This document shows positions 1 to 7,432 of a stretch of DNA of 41,798 bases, one piece after another. A model generated the notes under the pieces. That model worked only from the letters and a program-made list of their open reading frames with translations. It was not told the DNA's origin and ran no database searches. Numbering within the stretch: position 1 is the first letter of the stretch; every line of letters begins with the position of its first letter. The stretch covers positions 1 through 41,798 of the forward strand of contig CAYFGZ010000017.1 of the NCBI GenBank assembly GCA_964342575.1, read 5' to 3'. This DNA is from GCA-002701455 sp964342575. Lineage in GTDB: Bacteria; Pseudomonadota; Alphaproteobacteria; Thalassobaculales; Thalassobaculaceae. The translations under genes were made by a program, and so were the position numbers.

Positions 1-1228
1 GCTCTCCCTTGGGAACAGCTATTTTTTCCTCAAATAGGCCCCGAGGTGTTTTAACTCGAACCACCCCTGCCATATTTTCTGGGTATTCCGCCTCCGCCCA
101 CGGATCCGTTATCGTGCTAAATTTAGACGCCAGTTGCAAAGTGTCATTATCATTAAGATGCTTAGCATAATCATCCCATCCCATCGTGCCCTGCCTCAGA
201 ACAACAGCCCCACAAAATGGCATTGAGAATTGGCCATCAACTGCTCCAGTCGGCTTCCTTTTTACTTCGTCGGTTTCACCTATAATTCTCCAACCTGTGT
301 GGGGCAAACCCACCTCAACGGCTTCTACTTCGTCCTCGGAGATATCATGTTTAGCCCTCACTTCGGCCATCGCTCCCATAGCTGCGTGACTGTATCGACA
401 GGACGGATATGGTTTTACAGCTATATTCATAGTTTCCCATACCTTTCCTAGATCACTCGCAGCTCGAACGATATCTGGATTAGGTGCATAAGATTGAAGG
501 AAACCATCTTTTCCTTCAATTGATCCCGCTGGTCCTTTAAATCCCTCTCTTGCAAGAGATGCCGCGATTAGCCCATTGTGCCCTGCATATCCAACTTGAA
601 ACCGCTTGGTCCAGGCTCCATCCGCCAAAAACCGCATCGACCCAGCCGTTTGACATTCTGCTATTCCAAAAGCGCTGGCCATACCCTCTGCATCCAAATC
701 GAAAATTAGACCTGCAGCAGCCGCAGCGCCAAAAGTACCACACGTAGCCGAAGGATGATAACCCCGCTTGTAGTGATCACTAGGATTAAGCGCTAGGCTG
801 AGACGTATTTGAACTTCAAATCCCGCCGTGATAGCCGCTATTACCTTTTTACCATCAGCTCCCACCATTTCGGCTGCTGCAAGAGCGGCTGGTACAATAG
901 GTGCGCTAGTATGAATTGACCCAGCCGCATGCGTATCATCAAAATCTAAGCTATGAGCCAAGGTGCCGTTTATCATTGCTGCCGCTGGGGGAGTATATTT
1001 GGAGTTCGATGTTGCAGCACTTCCTATTACACTGCTTTCACCACCCGCATAGCCCATCGCTTGACTAGCAGCCAACAGTGCTGGTGTCGACTCGGCATCT
1101 TGCATCGCCCGTATTGATATACCAACCGTGTCCATAACTAGAAACTTAATTCGGTCTACTACATCAGCAGGAATATTTTCAAAAGATAAATTCGCAGCAA
1201 ATTCTGCAAGCTGTTTGGTCTCGGACAT
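1..1228 (-). CDS. MmgE/PrpD family protein (2-methylcitrate dehydratase-like), 3' end cut by window
   Basis: An open frame reads on the minus strand from an ATG at 1228 to the window edge, about 409 codons without a stop. The ATG follows AGGAG with 7-nt spacing. The protein begins MSETKQLAEFAANLSFENIP. It carries family features such as MDTVGISI, AHSLDFDDTH followed by SAPIVPAALAAAE, and later VKPYPSCRYSHAAMGAM. Members of this family (MmgE, PrpD, cis-aconitate decarboxylase, iminodisuccinate epimerase) are usually about 450-480 residues, so roughly 40-70 C-terminal residues lie outside. They dehydrate or isomerise small tricarboxylates or related acids, and the exact substrate cannot be read from this sequence. 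It is followed upstream by a 190-nt gap to rmuC on the same strand and is probably transcribed alone or with genes beyond the edge. Confidence 0.88.
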   Translation of the reverse strand, partial: MSETKQLAEFAANLSFENIPADVVDRIKFLVMDTVGISIRAMQDAESTPALLAASQAMGYAGGESSVIGSAATSNSKYTPPAAAMINGTLAHSLDFDDTHAAGSIHTSAPIVPAALAAAEMVGADGKKVIAAITAGFEVQIRLSLALNPSDHYKRGYHPSATCGTFGAAAAAGLIFDLDAEGMASAFGIAECQTAGSMRFLADGAWTKRFQVGYAGHNGLIAASLAREGFKGPAGSIEGKDGFLQSYAPNPDIVRAASDLGKVWETMNIAVKPYPSCRYSHAAMGAMAEVRAKHDISEDEVEAVEVGLPHTGWRIIGETDEVKRKPTGAVDGQFSMPFCGAVVLRQGTMGWDDYAKHLNDNDTLQLASKFSTITDPWAEAEYPENMAGVVRVKTPRGLFEEKIAVPKGE

Positions 1229-1285
1229 AACAAGTCTCCTCTAGCACAAAGTCAGGGGCTCTCTACAACCTAAAACGCAGAGCGT

Positions 1286-1302
1286 CGAACGTCAATTGTT
1301 CG
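1286..1302. promoter_or_regulatory. Short inverted repeat upstream of the MmgE/PrpD gene
   Basis: CGAAC at 1286-1290 and GTTCG at 1298-1302 form a 5-bp inverted repeat around a 7-nt centre, about 58 nt upstream of the MmgE/PrpD start codon. The position fits an operator or promoter-proximal site. The arms are short, so chance is a real alternative. It resembles GAAC-N7-GTTC, but the usual alphaproteobacterial LexA site is a direct repeat, so it is not called an SOS box. Confidence 0.25.
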
Positions 1303-1418
1303 CTAGGATACTTTTTAGATGTAAATTAAAAACCCACCAACTAATCTAAGGAACGGGCGAACTTTTATATTAGAAACAGTCAGTCACAGATTAAGCAGAG
1401 GATCAGGTCAACCCCGTG

Positions 1419-2624
1419 TTAAGAATTTTCAGTACTATGAAGTTTTAATGTGGGCCGTCCAATATTTGTCACCGTATCCATTGCCATTTCTGATGGTATT
1501 TCTTCAGGATGATTTCCTAACTCTATCTCCTCAATCCTAGCACCTCGACTAGTTATCTTGTCTGTTGAAACCCTAATTTGTCGCACATCATCTTCAGCCT
1601 GCTTAAAATGGCTTTCCAATTTACCAACTCGCGCACTCAATCGTCCTATATCGTCCAAAAGTGTCGTAACCTCCTTTTGAATAACATGAGCTTGCTCCCT
1701 CATTTGAGCATCTTTCAAGACTGCCCTAATAGTATTTAGTGTCGCCATGAGTGTCGTTGGAGAAACTATCCACACTTTTGATCTCCACGATTTTTCAATT
1801 ACTTCTGGAAGATTTGCATGCAGTTCAGCGTAAACAGCTTCCGATGGCAAAAACATCAGAGCTGACTCCGCTGTTTCACCCGGGATTATATATTTTCCTG
1901 CAATATCATTAACATGCTTCATTACATCACCTGCAAGTATCTTTCTTGCCTTTAAACGAGAACTATCACCATCCGAATTGACTAATGCCCTATAACTTTC
2001 CAACGGAAATTTAGCATCTATTACGATCGAACCAGGTGGATTGGGAAGAGTCAGGAGACAATCCGCCCGTTTACCTTCACCTACCACGGCTTGGAAAGAA
2101 TAAGCACTTGGTGGCATGATCGATTTAACTAAATCTGCAAGTTGAATCTCGCCGAAGGCACCTCGCGCCTGCTTATTAGAAAGGATATCTTGAAGGCTTA
2201 CAACCTGACTTGATAATTCTTCAATATTTTTCTGAGCCGCATCTATCAGTACTAAACGTTCTTTAAGTTCACCGAGAGTTGTTTGCTGGCTGGCTTGAGA
2301 CTTTTCCATTCCCTCGCCAAAACGACGGGCTAAATCAGCTAATCGTTCCTCTAACTTCTTGCTCACCTCCCTTTCCTGCGACTGCATTAAATCTATTAGC
2401 CTAGCTTGATTTACAACTTGGCTTTCTGATAACTGCGCTAATCGGCCTGCTAATTCTCCTTGAGACTCCGCCAATCTATCTGTTGTTTCTTTGGAAGCGA
2501 GCCTGTTATCTTCCAATCGAGTAAATAACTTCTCCGACGACGACGCATTTTTGCTCAAAAATAAAATTACCACACACACCAATACGATGGGGACCACAAG
2601 CTGAGCCAACAAAAGGGGGTCCAT
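1419..2624 (-). CDS. rmuC: DNA recombination protein RmuC
   Basis: RmuC-family proteins are linked to limiting DNA inversions and rearrangements and have a nuclease-like core. The chosen ATG at 2624 follows GGAG with 8-nt spacing and gives 401 residues. A start at 2651 would add nine residues without a ribosome site. Residues about 5-23 are a single hydrophobic membrane segment. Residues about 30-140 are a long Q/E/R-rich coiled coil. The core has the family signatures KQARGAFGE, GKRADCLL and VIDAKFPLESY, then VYAELHANLPEVIE and SPTTLMATLNTIR. It diverges from def across a 149-nt region that contains a perfect 16-bp palindrome. Length and architecture are normal for the family. Confidence 0.93.
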   Translation of the reverse strand: MDPLLLAQLVVPIVLVCVVILFLSKNASSSEKLFTRLEDNRLASKETTDRLAESQGELAGRLAQLSESQVVNQARLIDLMQSQEREVSKKLEERLADLARRFGEGMEKSQASQQTTLGELKERLVLIDAAQKNIEELSSQVVSLQDILSNKQARGAFGEIQLADLVKSIMPPSAYSFQAVVGEGKRADCLLTLPNPPGSIVIDAKFPLESYRALVNSDGDSSRLKARKILAGDVMKHVNDIAGKYIIPGETAESALMFLPSEAVYAELHANLPEVIEKSWRSKVWIVSPTTLMATLNTIRAVLKDAQMREQAHVIQKEVTTLLDDIGRLSARVGKLESHFKQAEDDVRQIRVSTDKITSRGARIEEIELGNHPEEIPSEMAMDTVTNIGRPTLKLHSTENS

Positions 2625-2659
2625 TACCAACACTCCATATTGAAATAACAACGAAACTA

Positions 2660-2675
2660 ATACAATATATTGTAT
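2660..2675. promoter_or_regulatory. Perfect 16-bp palindrome between rmuC and def
   Basis: ATACAATATATTGTAT reads identically on both strands. It lies 36-51 nt upstream of the rmuC start codon and about 100 nt upstream of def, in the divergent intergenic region. The symmetry and position suit a dimeric repressor site or an overlapping promoter element. No regulator can be named from the sequence. Confidence 0.4.
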
Positions 2676-2773
2676 GACATACCGCGTCTAGGCTGCTTAT
2701 TTATGAGGAGGCACTTGACGCTGAATGATCCATCCCTTACGGAGATGTAACCGTTAATTTTGGACTGAATAAA

Positions 2774-3301
2774 ATGACTATACTGCCTATAGTTTGGGCT
2801 CCTGATCCGATTTTGAAGACAAAATGTTCACCCGTCAGCGCAGTAGACGATACAATCATCAAACTAATGGACGACATGTTAGACACCATGTATCAAGCGC
2901 CCGGCGTAGGCCTCGCAGCGCCTCAAATCGGCGTAAAAAAACGGATCATCGTTGTAGATTGTTCTTCTAAAGACGAGAATCGTGCCCCCCTTCGCATGAT
3001 AAACCCGGAATTAGTATCGGTATCAGACGAGGAAACTATCAGTGAAGAAGGATGCTTGTCCCTGCCTGGGCACTACGCCAACATTTCCCGGCCGGCTGAA
3101 GTCAAAGTATCATACCTCGATGAAGCGGCAGAAAATCGACTCGTAGAAGTTAGTGGGCTTCTATCTGTATGCATTCAACATGAAATCGATCATTTAAACG
3201 GTATACTTTTTATCGACCATCTATCATCTTTAAAACGAAATATGATCTTAAAGAAAATGGTAAAAGCAAAAAAAGAACGAATGGGAGATTCCTATGAGTA
3301 G
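2774..3301 (+). CDS. def: Peptide deformylase
   Basis: Removes the N-formyl group from nascent proteins using a metal (Fe2+ or a substitute) in the cytoplasm. All three hallmark motifs are present: GVGLAAPQ (residues 44-51), EEGCLSLPG (91-99, metal ligand C94) and HEIDH (136-140, two metal His and the catalytic Glu). At 175 residues it is typical. The ATG at 2774 lacks a strong ribosome site, but the N-terminus ILPIVWAPDPIL aligns with usual deformylases. fmt starts 8 nt after the stop, so the two form the common def-fmt pair that removes and adds the formyl group. Confidence 0.97.
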   Translation: MTILPIVWAPDPILKTKCSPVSAVDDTIIKLMDDMLDTMYQAPGVGLAAPQIGVKKRIIVVDCSSKDENRAPLRMINPELVSVSDEETISEEGCLSLPGHYANISRPAEVKVSYLDEAAENRLVEVSGLLSVCIQHEIDHLNGILFIDHLSSLKRNMILKKMVKAKKERMGDSYE

Positions 3302-3309
3302 TCGCCGCA

Positions 3310-4254
3310 ATGCTAAAAGATGATGAAAGTCTGCGACTTGCCTTTATGGGAACACCTGATTTTTCGATTCCCACCCTAGAAGTTTTAGAAAACTCTTCCC
3401 ATGATGTTTGCGCTGTCTATACGCAACCACCCCGCCGTGCCGGTCGAGGAAAACAAGAACAAAAAACCCCCATACACCAGTTCGCAGAAAACAGAAGCAT
3501 AAACGTACACACTCCCACTGATTGGCGATCGAAAAAAGTGATTAAGCAGTTATCGGACCTTCGTGTGGACATGGCGATAGTAGTGGCATACGGGCTTATA
3601 CTACCACCTCAAATTTTGAATACACCACGCTTTGGTTGTATAAATATCCACGCGTCCCTGTTGCCACGCTGGAGAGGAGCAGCTCCAATACAAAGAGCTA
3701 TAATGGCTGGCGACAATAAAACTGGAATATCAATCATGCAGATGGAACCAGGACTCGATACAGGCCCAATTCTGGTGTCCGAAGACGTCCCTATTTCAAA
3801 AACGACAACCTTGCAGTCTCTGCACCAAACCCTTGCATCTCTCGGAGCATCGCTGATAAACCCGACTATTTCCGCTATCCAACATGGTACAATCAAAGCC
3901 GTTACTCAACCAACAAACGGCATAACATACGCAGCCAAACTCTCAAGGGAAGACGGACATCTAGACTGGACCAAGTCCGCTCAAGAGATAGAACGCTTGA
4001 TCCGGGCCCTGAATCCATGGCCGGGAGCCTGGTGTATATTGGGAAATCAACGATTGAAAATATTTGAAGCCGAGGTGCTAAAAACAGAATCCAATTCAAT
4101 GGTTCCCGGAACAATACTCGATAAGAAACTTTCAATAGCATGTGGAAAAGACCAGTTGAGATTGAAACAAATCCAACTGCCCGGCAAAAAAGTTATGAAC
4201 ATCGATGATTTTACAAGAGGCACTCAGGTCACTGTTGGTACTCTTTTAGAATAG
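3310..4254 (+). CDS. fmt: Methionyl-tRNA formyltransferase
   Basis: Formylates initiator Met-tRNA using 10-formyl-tetrahydrofolate. The 314-residue protein has the N-terminal formyltransferase fold with LAFMGTPDFS near the start. The catalytic triad is N112 and H114 in CINIHASLLPRWRG and D150 in MEPGLDTGP. The C-terminal tRNA-binding domain carries DWTKSAQEIERLIRALNPWPGA. Start 3310 lies 8 nt after the def stop. A nearer ATG at 3294 overlaps def but is in another frame and soon hits a stop. It converges on moaE, with only 15 nt between the two stops. Confidence 0.97.
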   Translation: MLKDDESLRLAFMGTPDFSIPTLEVLENSSHDVCAVYTQPPRRAGRGKQEQKTPIHQFAENRSINVHTPTDWRSKKVIKQLSDLRVDMAIVVAYGLILPPQILNTPRFGCINIHASLLPRWRGAAPIQRAIMAGDNKTGISIMQMEPGLDTGPILVSEDVPISKTTTLQSLHQTLASLGASLINPTISAIQHGTIKAVTQPTNGITYAAKLSREDGHLDWTKSAQEIERLIRALNPWPGAWCILGNQRLKIFEAEVLKTESNSMVPGTILDKKLSIACGKDQLRLKQIQLPGKKVMNIDDFTRGTQVTVGTLLE

Positions 4255-4269
4255 AATCAATACTCTCCA

Positions 4270-4719
4270 TTAGTTTTTCCATCTATCACTGGCCCGTTCA
4301 TCCGAAGCTTTCGCCTCGACCCATTGCTCTCCCTTGGAAGATTCCTCTAATTTCCAAAATGGTGCCTTAGTCTTTAACCAATCTATCAGAAAATGGCACG
4401 CCTCAAATGCTATGTCACGGTGTGCGGCTGCACAAGCTACCATCACAATTTTATCGCCACGCTCCAATCGGCCGTATCTGTGAATAATAAGGCTTGCCTC
4501 CAGTTCCCACCGTGCATTGGCGACATCATCTATTTCTTTTAGTTGTTTTTCTGTCATGCCAGGATAGTGTTCGAGAGTCATAGAAGAAATTCGATCTGCA
4601 TCAGGCATATCCCGAACCAACCCTATAAAACTTGCCAGCCCCCCAATTTTATAGTTCTGGAATCTAAGTTTCTCCAATTCTTCGTTAATATCAAAATCCT
4701 CTGCCTGCACTCTAATCAT
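4270..4719 (-). CDS. moaE: Molybdopterin synthase catalytic subunit MoaE
   Basis: The large subunit of molybdopterin synthase adds two sulfurs, carried by MoaD thiocarboxylate, to cyclic pyranopterin monophosphate. The ATG at 4719 was chosen because GGAGG sits 8 nt upstream, inside the end of moaD. The longer frame from 4767 would overlap moaD by 44 nt. The resulting 149 residues are the usual length. Family motifs are IGLVRD, HRYGRLERGD, AAAHR and DWLKTKAPFWKLE. K116 and K123 match the spacing of the two catalytic lysines. Four nt separate it from the moaD stop, so translation is probably coupled. No moaA or moaC is present in the window. Confidence 0.95.
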   Translation of the reverse strand: MIRVQAEDFDINEELEKLRFQNYKIGGLASFIGLVRDMPDADRISSMTLEHYPGMTEKQLKEIDDVANARWELEASLIIHRYGRLERGDKIVMVACAAAHRDIAFEACHFLIDWLKTKAPFWKLEESSKGEQWVEAKASDERASDRWKN

Positions 4720-4723
4720 CCAA

Positions 4724-4975
4724 TCATCCTCCGGTAACGGGTGGGAAAAAAGCCACTTCATCACCATGTTTGACCGGATGATTAAAGTCTACATATTCCT
4801 GGTTAACTGCGACTTTTATATGGGTTTCATCACTAAATACAGCGCGAAACTTATCGTCACGAGACCCTAACCATCCTATAAGTTCCTGTACATCGGATAT
4901 ATCATCTGATGGAAAAACTGTTTCTTCAGCTATCCCTAATTTAGTCCTAATCCAAGCAAAATAAAGAAGTTTCAT
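4724..4975 (-). CDS. moaD: Molybdopterin synthase sulfur carrier subunit MoaD
   Basis: Small ubiquitin-like sulfur carrier whose C-terminal glycine is converted to a thiocarboxylate and feeds MoaE. The 83-residue protein ends in FFPPVTGG, the required double-Gly tail. The N-terminus MKLLYFAWIRTKLG and the segment DEVAFFPPV are typical. The ATG overlaps the moeA stop by 4 nt (ATGA) and is preceded by AAGGAG with 8-nt spacing inside the moeA end. That strongly supports the start and coupling to moeA. Confidence 0.96.
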   Translation of the reverse strand: MKLLYFAWIRTKLGIAEETVFPSDDISDVQELIGWLGSRDDKFRAVFSDETHIKVAVNQEYVDFNHPVKHGDEVAFFPPVTGG

Positions 4976-6243
4976 AAGTCAAACTCCTTAAATGGGAAAT
5001 ACCTCACAAGATCGCCCTTTTCCACACCCAAGGATCCCTCTACAAGTTCAACTAAACCATCAGCAAAAACCATCGATGAAAGAATGCCAGCTCCTTCTCG
5101 ACTAAATTTTTCAGCAACGAGCCGACCATTGGAAAGTTCTTTGGTGCTAACACGAATGTATTCTCGTCTTTCCGGTTTCTTTTTGTAACGAAAGCCAGAT
5201 GACACAAAGTAGGATTTTGGGAATAAATTGCTTGCCCCCGCCAACTTCAAGATAATCGGCCTTGCAACTCGTAAAAAGGTCACCATCGCAGCCACGGGAT
5301 TACCAGGAAGTCCTATAAAAAGAGTATTTTTTATCTCGCCTAATGCCACCGGTCGGCCGGGTTTTATTGCCAGTCTCCAAAAAAATAACCTCCCCTGGCT
5401 ATCGATGATACGTTTCACATGATCTTCTTCTCCAGTCGAAACTCCACCTGAAGTAACAATCAAGTCGTGCTCGCTAGCAGCCTTCAATAATTTGGTCGAT
5501 ATAACGTCAGGATTGTCTGGAAGAACACCTAGATCTTCCACGGAGCATCCTATTGTCTTTAAAAGCGTGATAAGAGTGTAACGATTAGAGTCGTATATTT
5601 TTCCCGTTTCACGGGAGCCGCCGGGCTCCATAACTTCGTCTCCGGTGGAAAATATTGCCACTCTAAGACGGCTACGAACCCTCAAATCAATTCGACCCAC
5701 TGAAGCAGCCAATCCGACTTCTTGAGGGCGCAGCCGCAGGCCTTCTCGCAAAATACAATTTCCAGAGCGGATGTCTTCACCGGCAGCCCTACAATTGGAA
5801 CCCCGTTTTATCCCTGATGGCAAGATCACTCGACCTTCCAGGGATTTACAATCTTCCTGCATAAATACTGTATCAGGGTCTTCAACACCTGTGCCACTCG
5901 GCATTATAGCACCGGTAAAAATTTGAACTGCTTCGCCCCTTTTTTGTAATTTATGGTATGGTTTGCCAGCAGCAGCCCGCCCTACAACTGGCAACTCCGT
6001 TGACCCTTCAATATTCAAGTCATCAAAAAAAACAGCAAATCCATCGACAGCTGAGTTATTGTCTGGAGGAACATCTTCCAAGGCGACAACGTTCTCCGCC
6101 AATATCCGCTGTCCCGACTGGGTCAACGGGACCTGTTCAAACCCGCTAATTGGTTCCAATTCCCTCAAGACCCCTTCCAGGGCGGCGTCTAGTTGGGCAA
6201 GCCCCCCTCCAAACGCAAAGCAATCGCTACTCAGCTGAACCAT
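4972..6243 (-). CDS. moeA: Molybdopterin molybdenumtransferase MoeA
   Basis: Inserts molybdate into adenylated molybdopterin to form the molybdenum cofactor. Start 6243 (N-terminus MVQLSSDCFAFGGG) was preferred because it gives only a 17-nt overlap with mobB and matches the N-terminus expected of alphaproteobacterial MoeA. A longer frame from 6273 exists without a clear ribosome site. Motifs in order are DNNSAVDGFAVF, FTGAIMPSGTGVED, RAAGEDI, IFSTGDEV, TSGGVSTGEEDHVK and GLPGNPVAA, which covers the full MoeA core and C-terminal domain IV. The length of 423 residues is slightly above the classical ~410. It is translationally linked to mobB upstream and moaD downstream. Confidence 0.94.
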   Translation of the reverse strand: MVQLSSDCFAFGGGLAQLDAALEGVLRELEPISGFEQVPLTQSGQRILAENVVALEDVPPDNNSAVDGFAVFFDDLNIEGSTELPVVGRAAAGKPYHKLQKRGEAVQIFTGAIMPSGTGVEDPDTVFMQEDCKSLEGRVILPSGIKRGSNCRAAGEDIRSGNCILREGLRLRPQEVGLAASVGRIDLRVRSRLRVAIFSTGDEVMEPGGSRETGKIYDSNRYTLITLLKTIGCSVEDLGVLPDNPDVISTKLLKAASEHDLIVTSGGVSTGEEDHVKRIIDSQGRLFFWRLAIKPGRPVALGEIKNTLFIGLPGNPVAAMVTFLRVARPIILKLAGASNLFPKSYFVSSGFRYKKKPERREYIRVSTKELSNGRLVAEKFSREGAGILSSMVFADGLVELVEGSLGVEKGDLVRYFPFKEFDL

Positions 6244-6751
6244 TTCTCGAAGCCACCAATAATTCACACTCATTTATTATAAAACTGGAAATTTCTTTGT
6301 AGTCATTTATATCAAACACCGGAATCAAAATGTCTTTTAATGGAACATCACTAACAACTGCACAGATCATTGGATCATCTTTGGTTAGAAGTGGCTTATT
6401 TATCTTTTCTCTAAATACTTCTATTTTGCTGTGCCTTCCAAATTTAAAACCTTCTATAAATACTAAATCTACCGGTGCGAGTTTTTTTAACAATCCTGAA
6501 AGCGAAAGCTCCTTTGTCGTAATGTTTTCGTGCACCAGCGCCCATCGATTTCTGGAAGACACCAAAACCTCCTGCGCTCCGGCGCGACGATGCTCGTACG
6601 AATCTTTCCCCGGTTGATCAATATCGAAGTGATGATGCGCATGTTTAATCGTTGAGACGCTAATACCTTGCCTTACCAATAAGGGTACAAGATTACTAAT
6701 TAAAGTTGTTTTTCCACTATTGCTCCAACCCGCTATGCCCAACGTTTTCAT
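6227..6751 (-). CDS. mobB: Molybdopterin-guanine dinucleotide biosynthesis adaptor MobB
   Basis: GTP-binding accessory protein for conversion of Mo-molybdopterin to the guanine dinucleotide cofactor by MobA. The P-loop GWSNSGKTT lies at residues 8-16. The family segment IKHAHHHFDID leads into DSYEHRRAGA and later VFIEGFK. At 174 residues it is normal. It starts 12 nt after pgsA and overlaps moeA. mobA itself is not in the window. Confidence 0.94.
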   Translation of the reverse strand: MKTLGIAGWSNSGKTTLISNLVPLLVRQGISVSTIKHAHHHFDIDQPGKDSYEHRRAGAQEVLVSSRNRWALVHENITTKELSLSGLLKKLAPVDLVFIEGFKFGRHSKIEVFREKINKPLLTKDDPMICAVVSDVPLKDILIPVFDINDYKEISSFIINECELLVASRNGSAE

Positions 6752-6763
6752 CTAATAGTCCTA

Positions 6764-7432
6764 TTATTTTGAGGGTGGGTTTTCATCTGTTATTTTTTGC
6801 TCACTAGATATTACGTGCAGCAAGCCAGATCTAAGATAATCATAACCGGTCCATATTGTTAAAATTGCGGCCATCCAAAGGCACACTTCTCCCAATCTCA
6901 ACGCGGGGATCGCAGATGGGGCGGCGTCGCCGACAATTAAGAATCCGATAGAAACCATTTGCAACCCAGTCTTCCATTTCGCTAATCCGCTTACTGGTAG
7001 GCCCACCCGCAGTTCCGCTAGATACTCGCGCAGGCCCGACACTAATATTTCTCGGAGCAAAATAATCAAGGCAGGAAGAATTGTCCAACCTGTTATATAA
7101 TCAAACGCGCAAAGTTCGAGTAAGCAAGCTCCCACAAGTAATTTATCTGCAATTGGATCAAATAATCTACCTAGGGCCGTTTGATTATTTAAGGAACGAG
7201 CAAGGAAACCGTCGAGGTAGTCAGTGATACACGCAAATATATAAAAACCAAGGGCTATCCAGCGACATGACGGTGTACCCACCCAAATAAGAACTATGAG
7301 GACCGGTATTACAGCAATCCGAAGCATGGTTAGCGCATTAGGCAAACTTTTCATAAAGGGTAGTTTAAGCTCAAAGTACTCTCTGGGAAACAGTTTCCTT
7401 TTTCCGCGGGCAAAAAACATGGGACGCATCAT
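6764..7432 (-). CDS. pgsA: CDP-diacylglycerol--glycerol-3-phosphate 3-phosphatidyltransferase PgsA
   Basis: Membrane enzyme for phosphatidylglycerol-phosphate synthesis. The CDP-alcohol phosphotransferase signature D-x2-DG-x2-AR-x8-G-x3-D-x3-D is complete between D71 and D96 (DYLDGFLAR, then GRLFDPIAD). Several hydrophobic helices follow. The ATG at 7432 overlaps the uvrC stop by 4 nt. The family usually begins near the later Met at 7354 (MKSLPNALTMLRI), so about 26 extra basic/aromatic N-terminal residues are either an extension or a start-site error. The gene sits between uvrC and mobB in a co-oriented run. The uvrC-pgsA pairing is common in proteobacteria. Confidence 0.93.
   Translation of the reverse strand: MMRPMFFARGKRKLFPREYFELKLPFMKSLPNALTMLRIAVIPVLIVLIWVGTPSCRWIALGFYIFACITDYLDGFLARSLNNQTALGRLFDPIADKLLVGACLLELCAFDYITGWTILPALIILLREILVSGLREYLAELRVGLPVSGLAKWKTGLQMVSIGFLIVGDAAPSAIPALRLGEVCLWMAAILTIWTGYDYLRSGLLHVISSEQKITDENPPSK

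Noticed and set aside
1286..1302. SOS (LexA) box upstream of the MmgE/PrpD gene
   Set aside because: The arms form an inverted GAAC-N7-GTTC, whereas alphaproteobacterial LexA sites are direct repeats. The downstream gene is metabolic.
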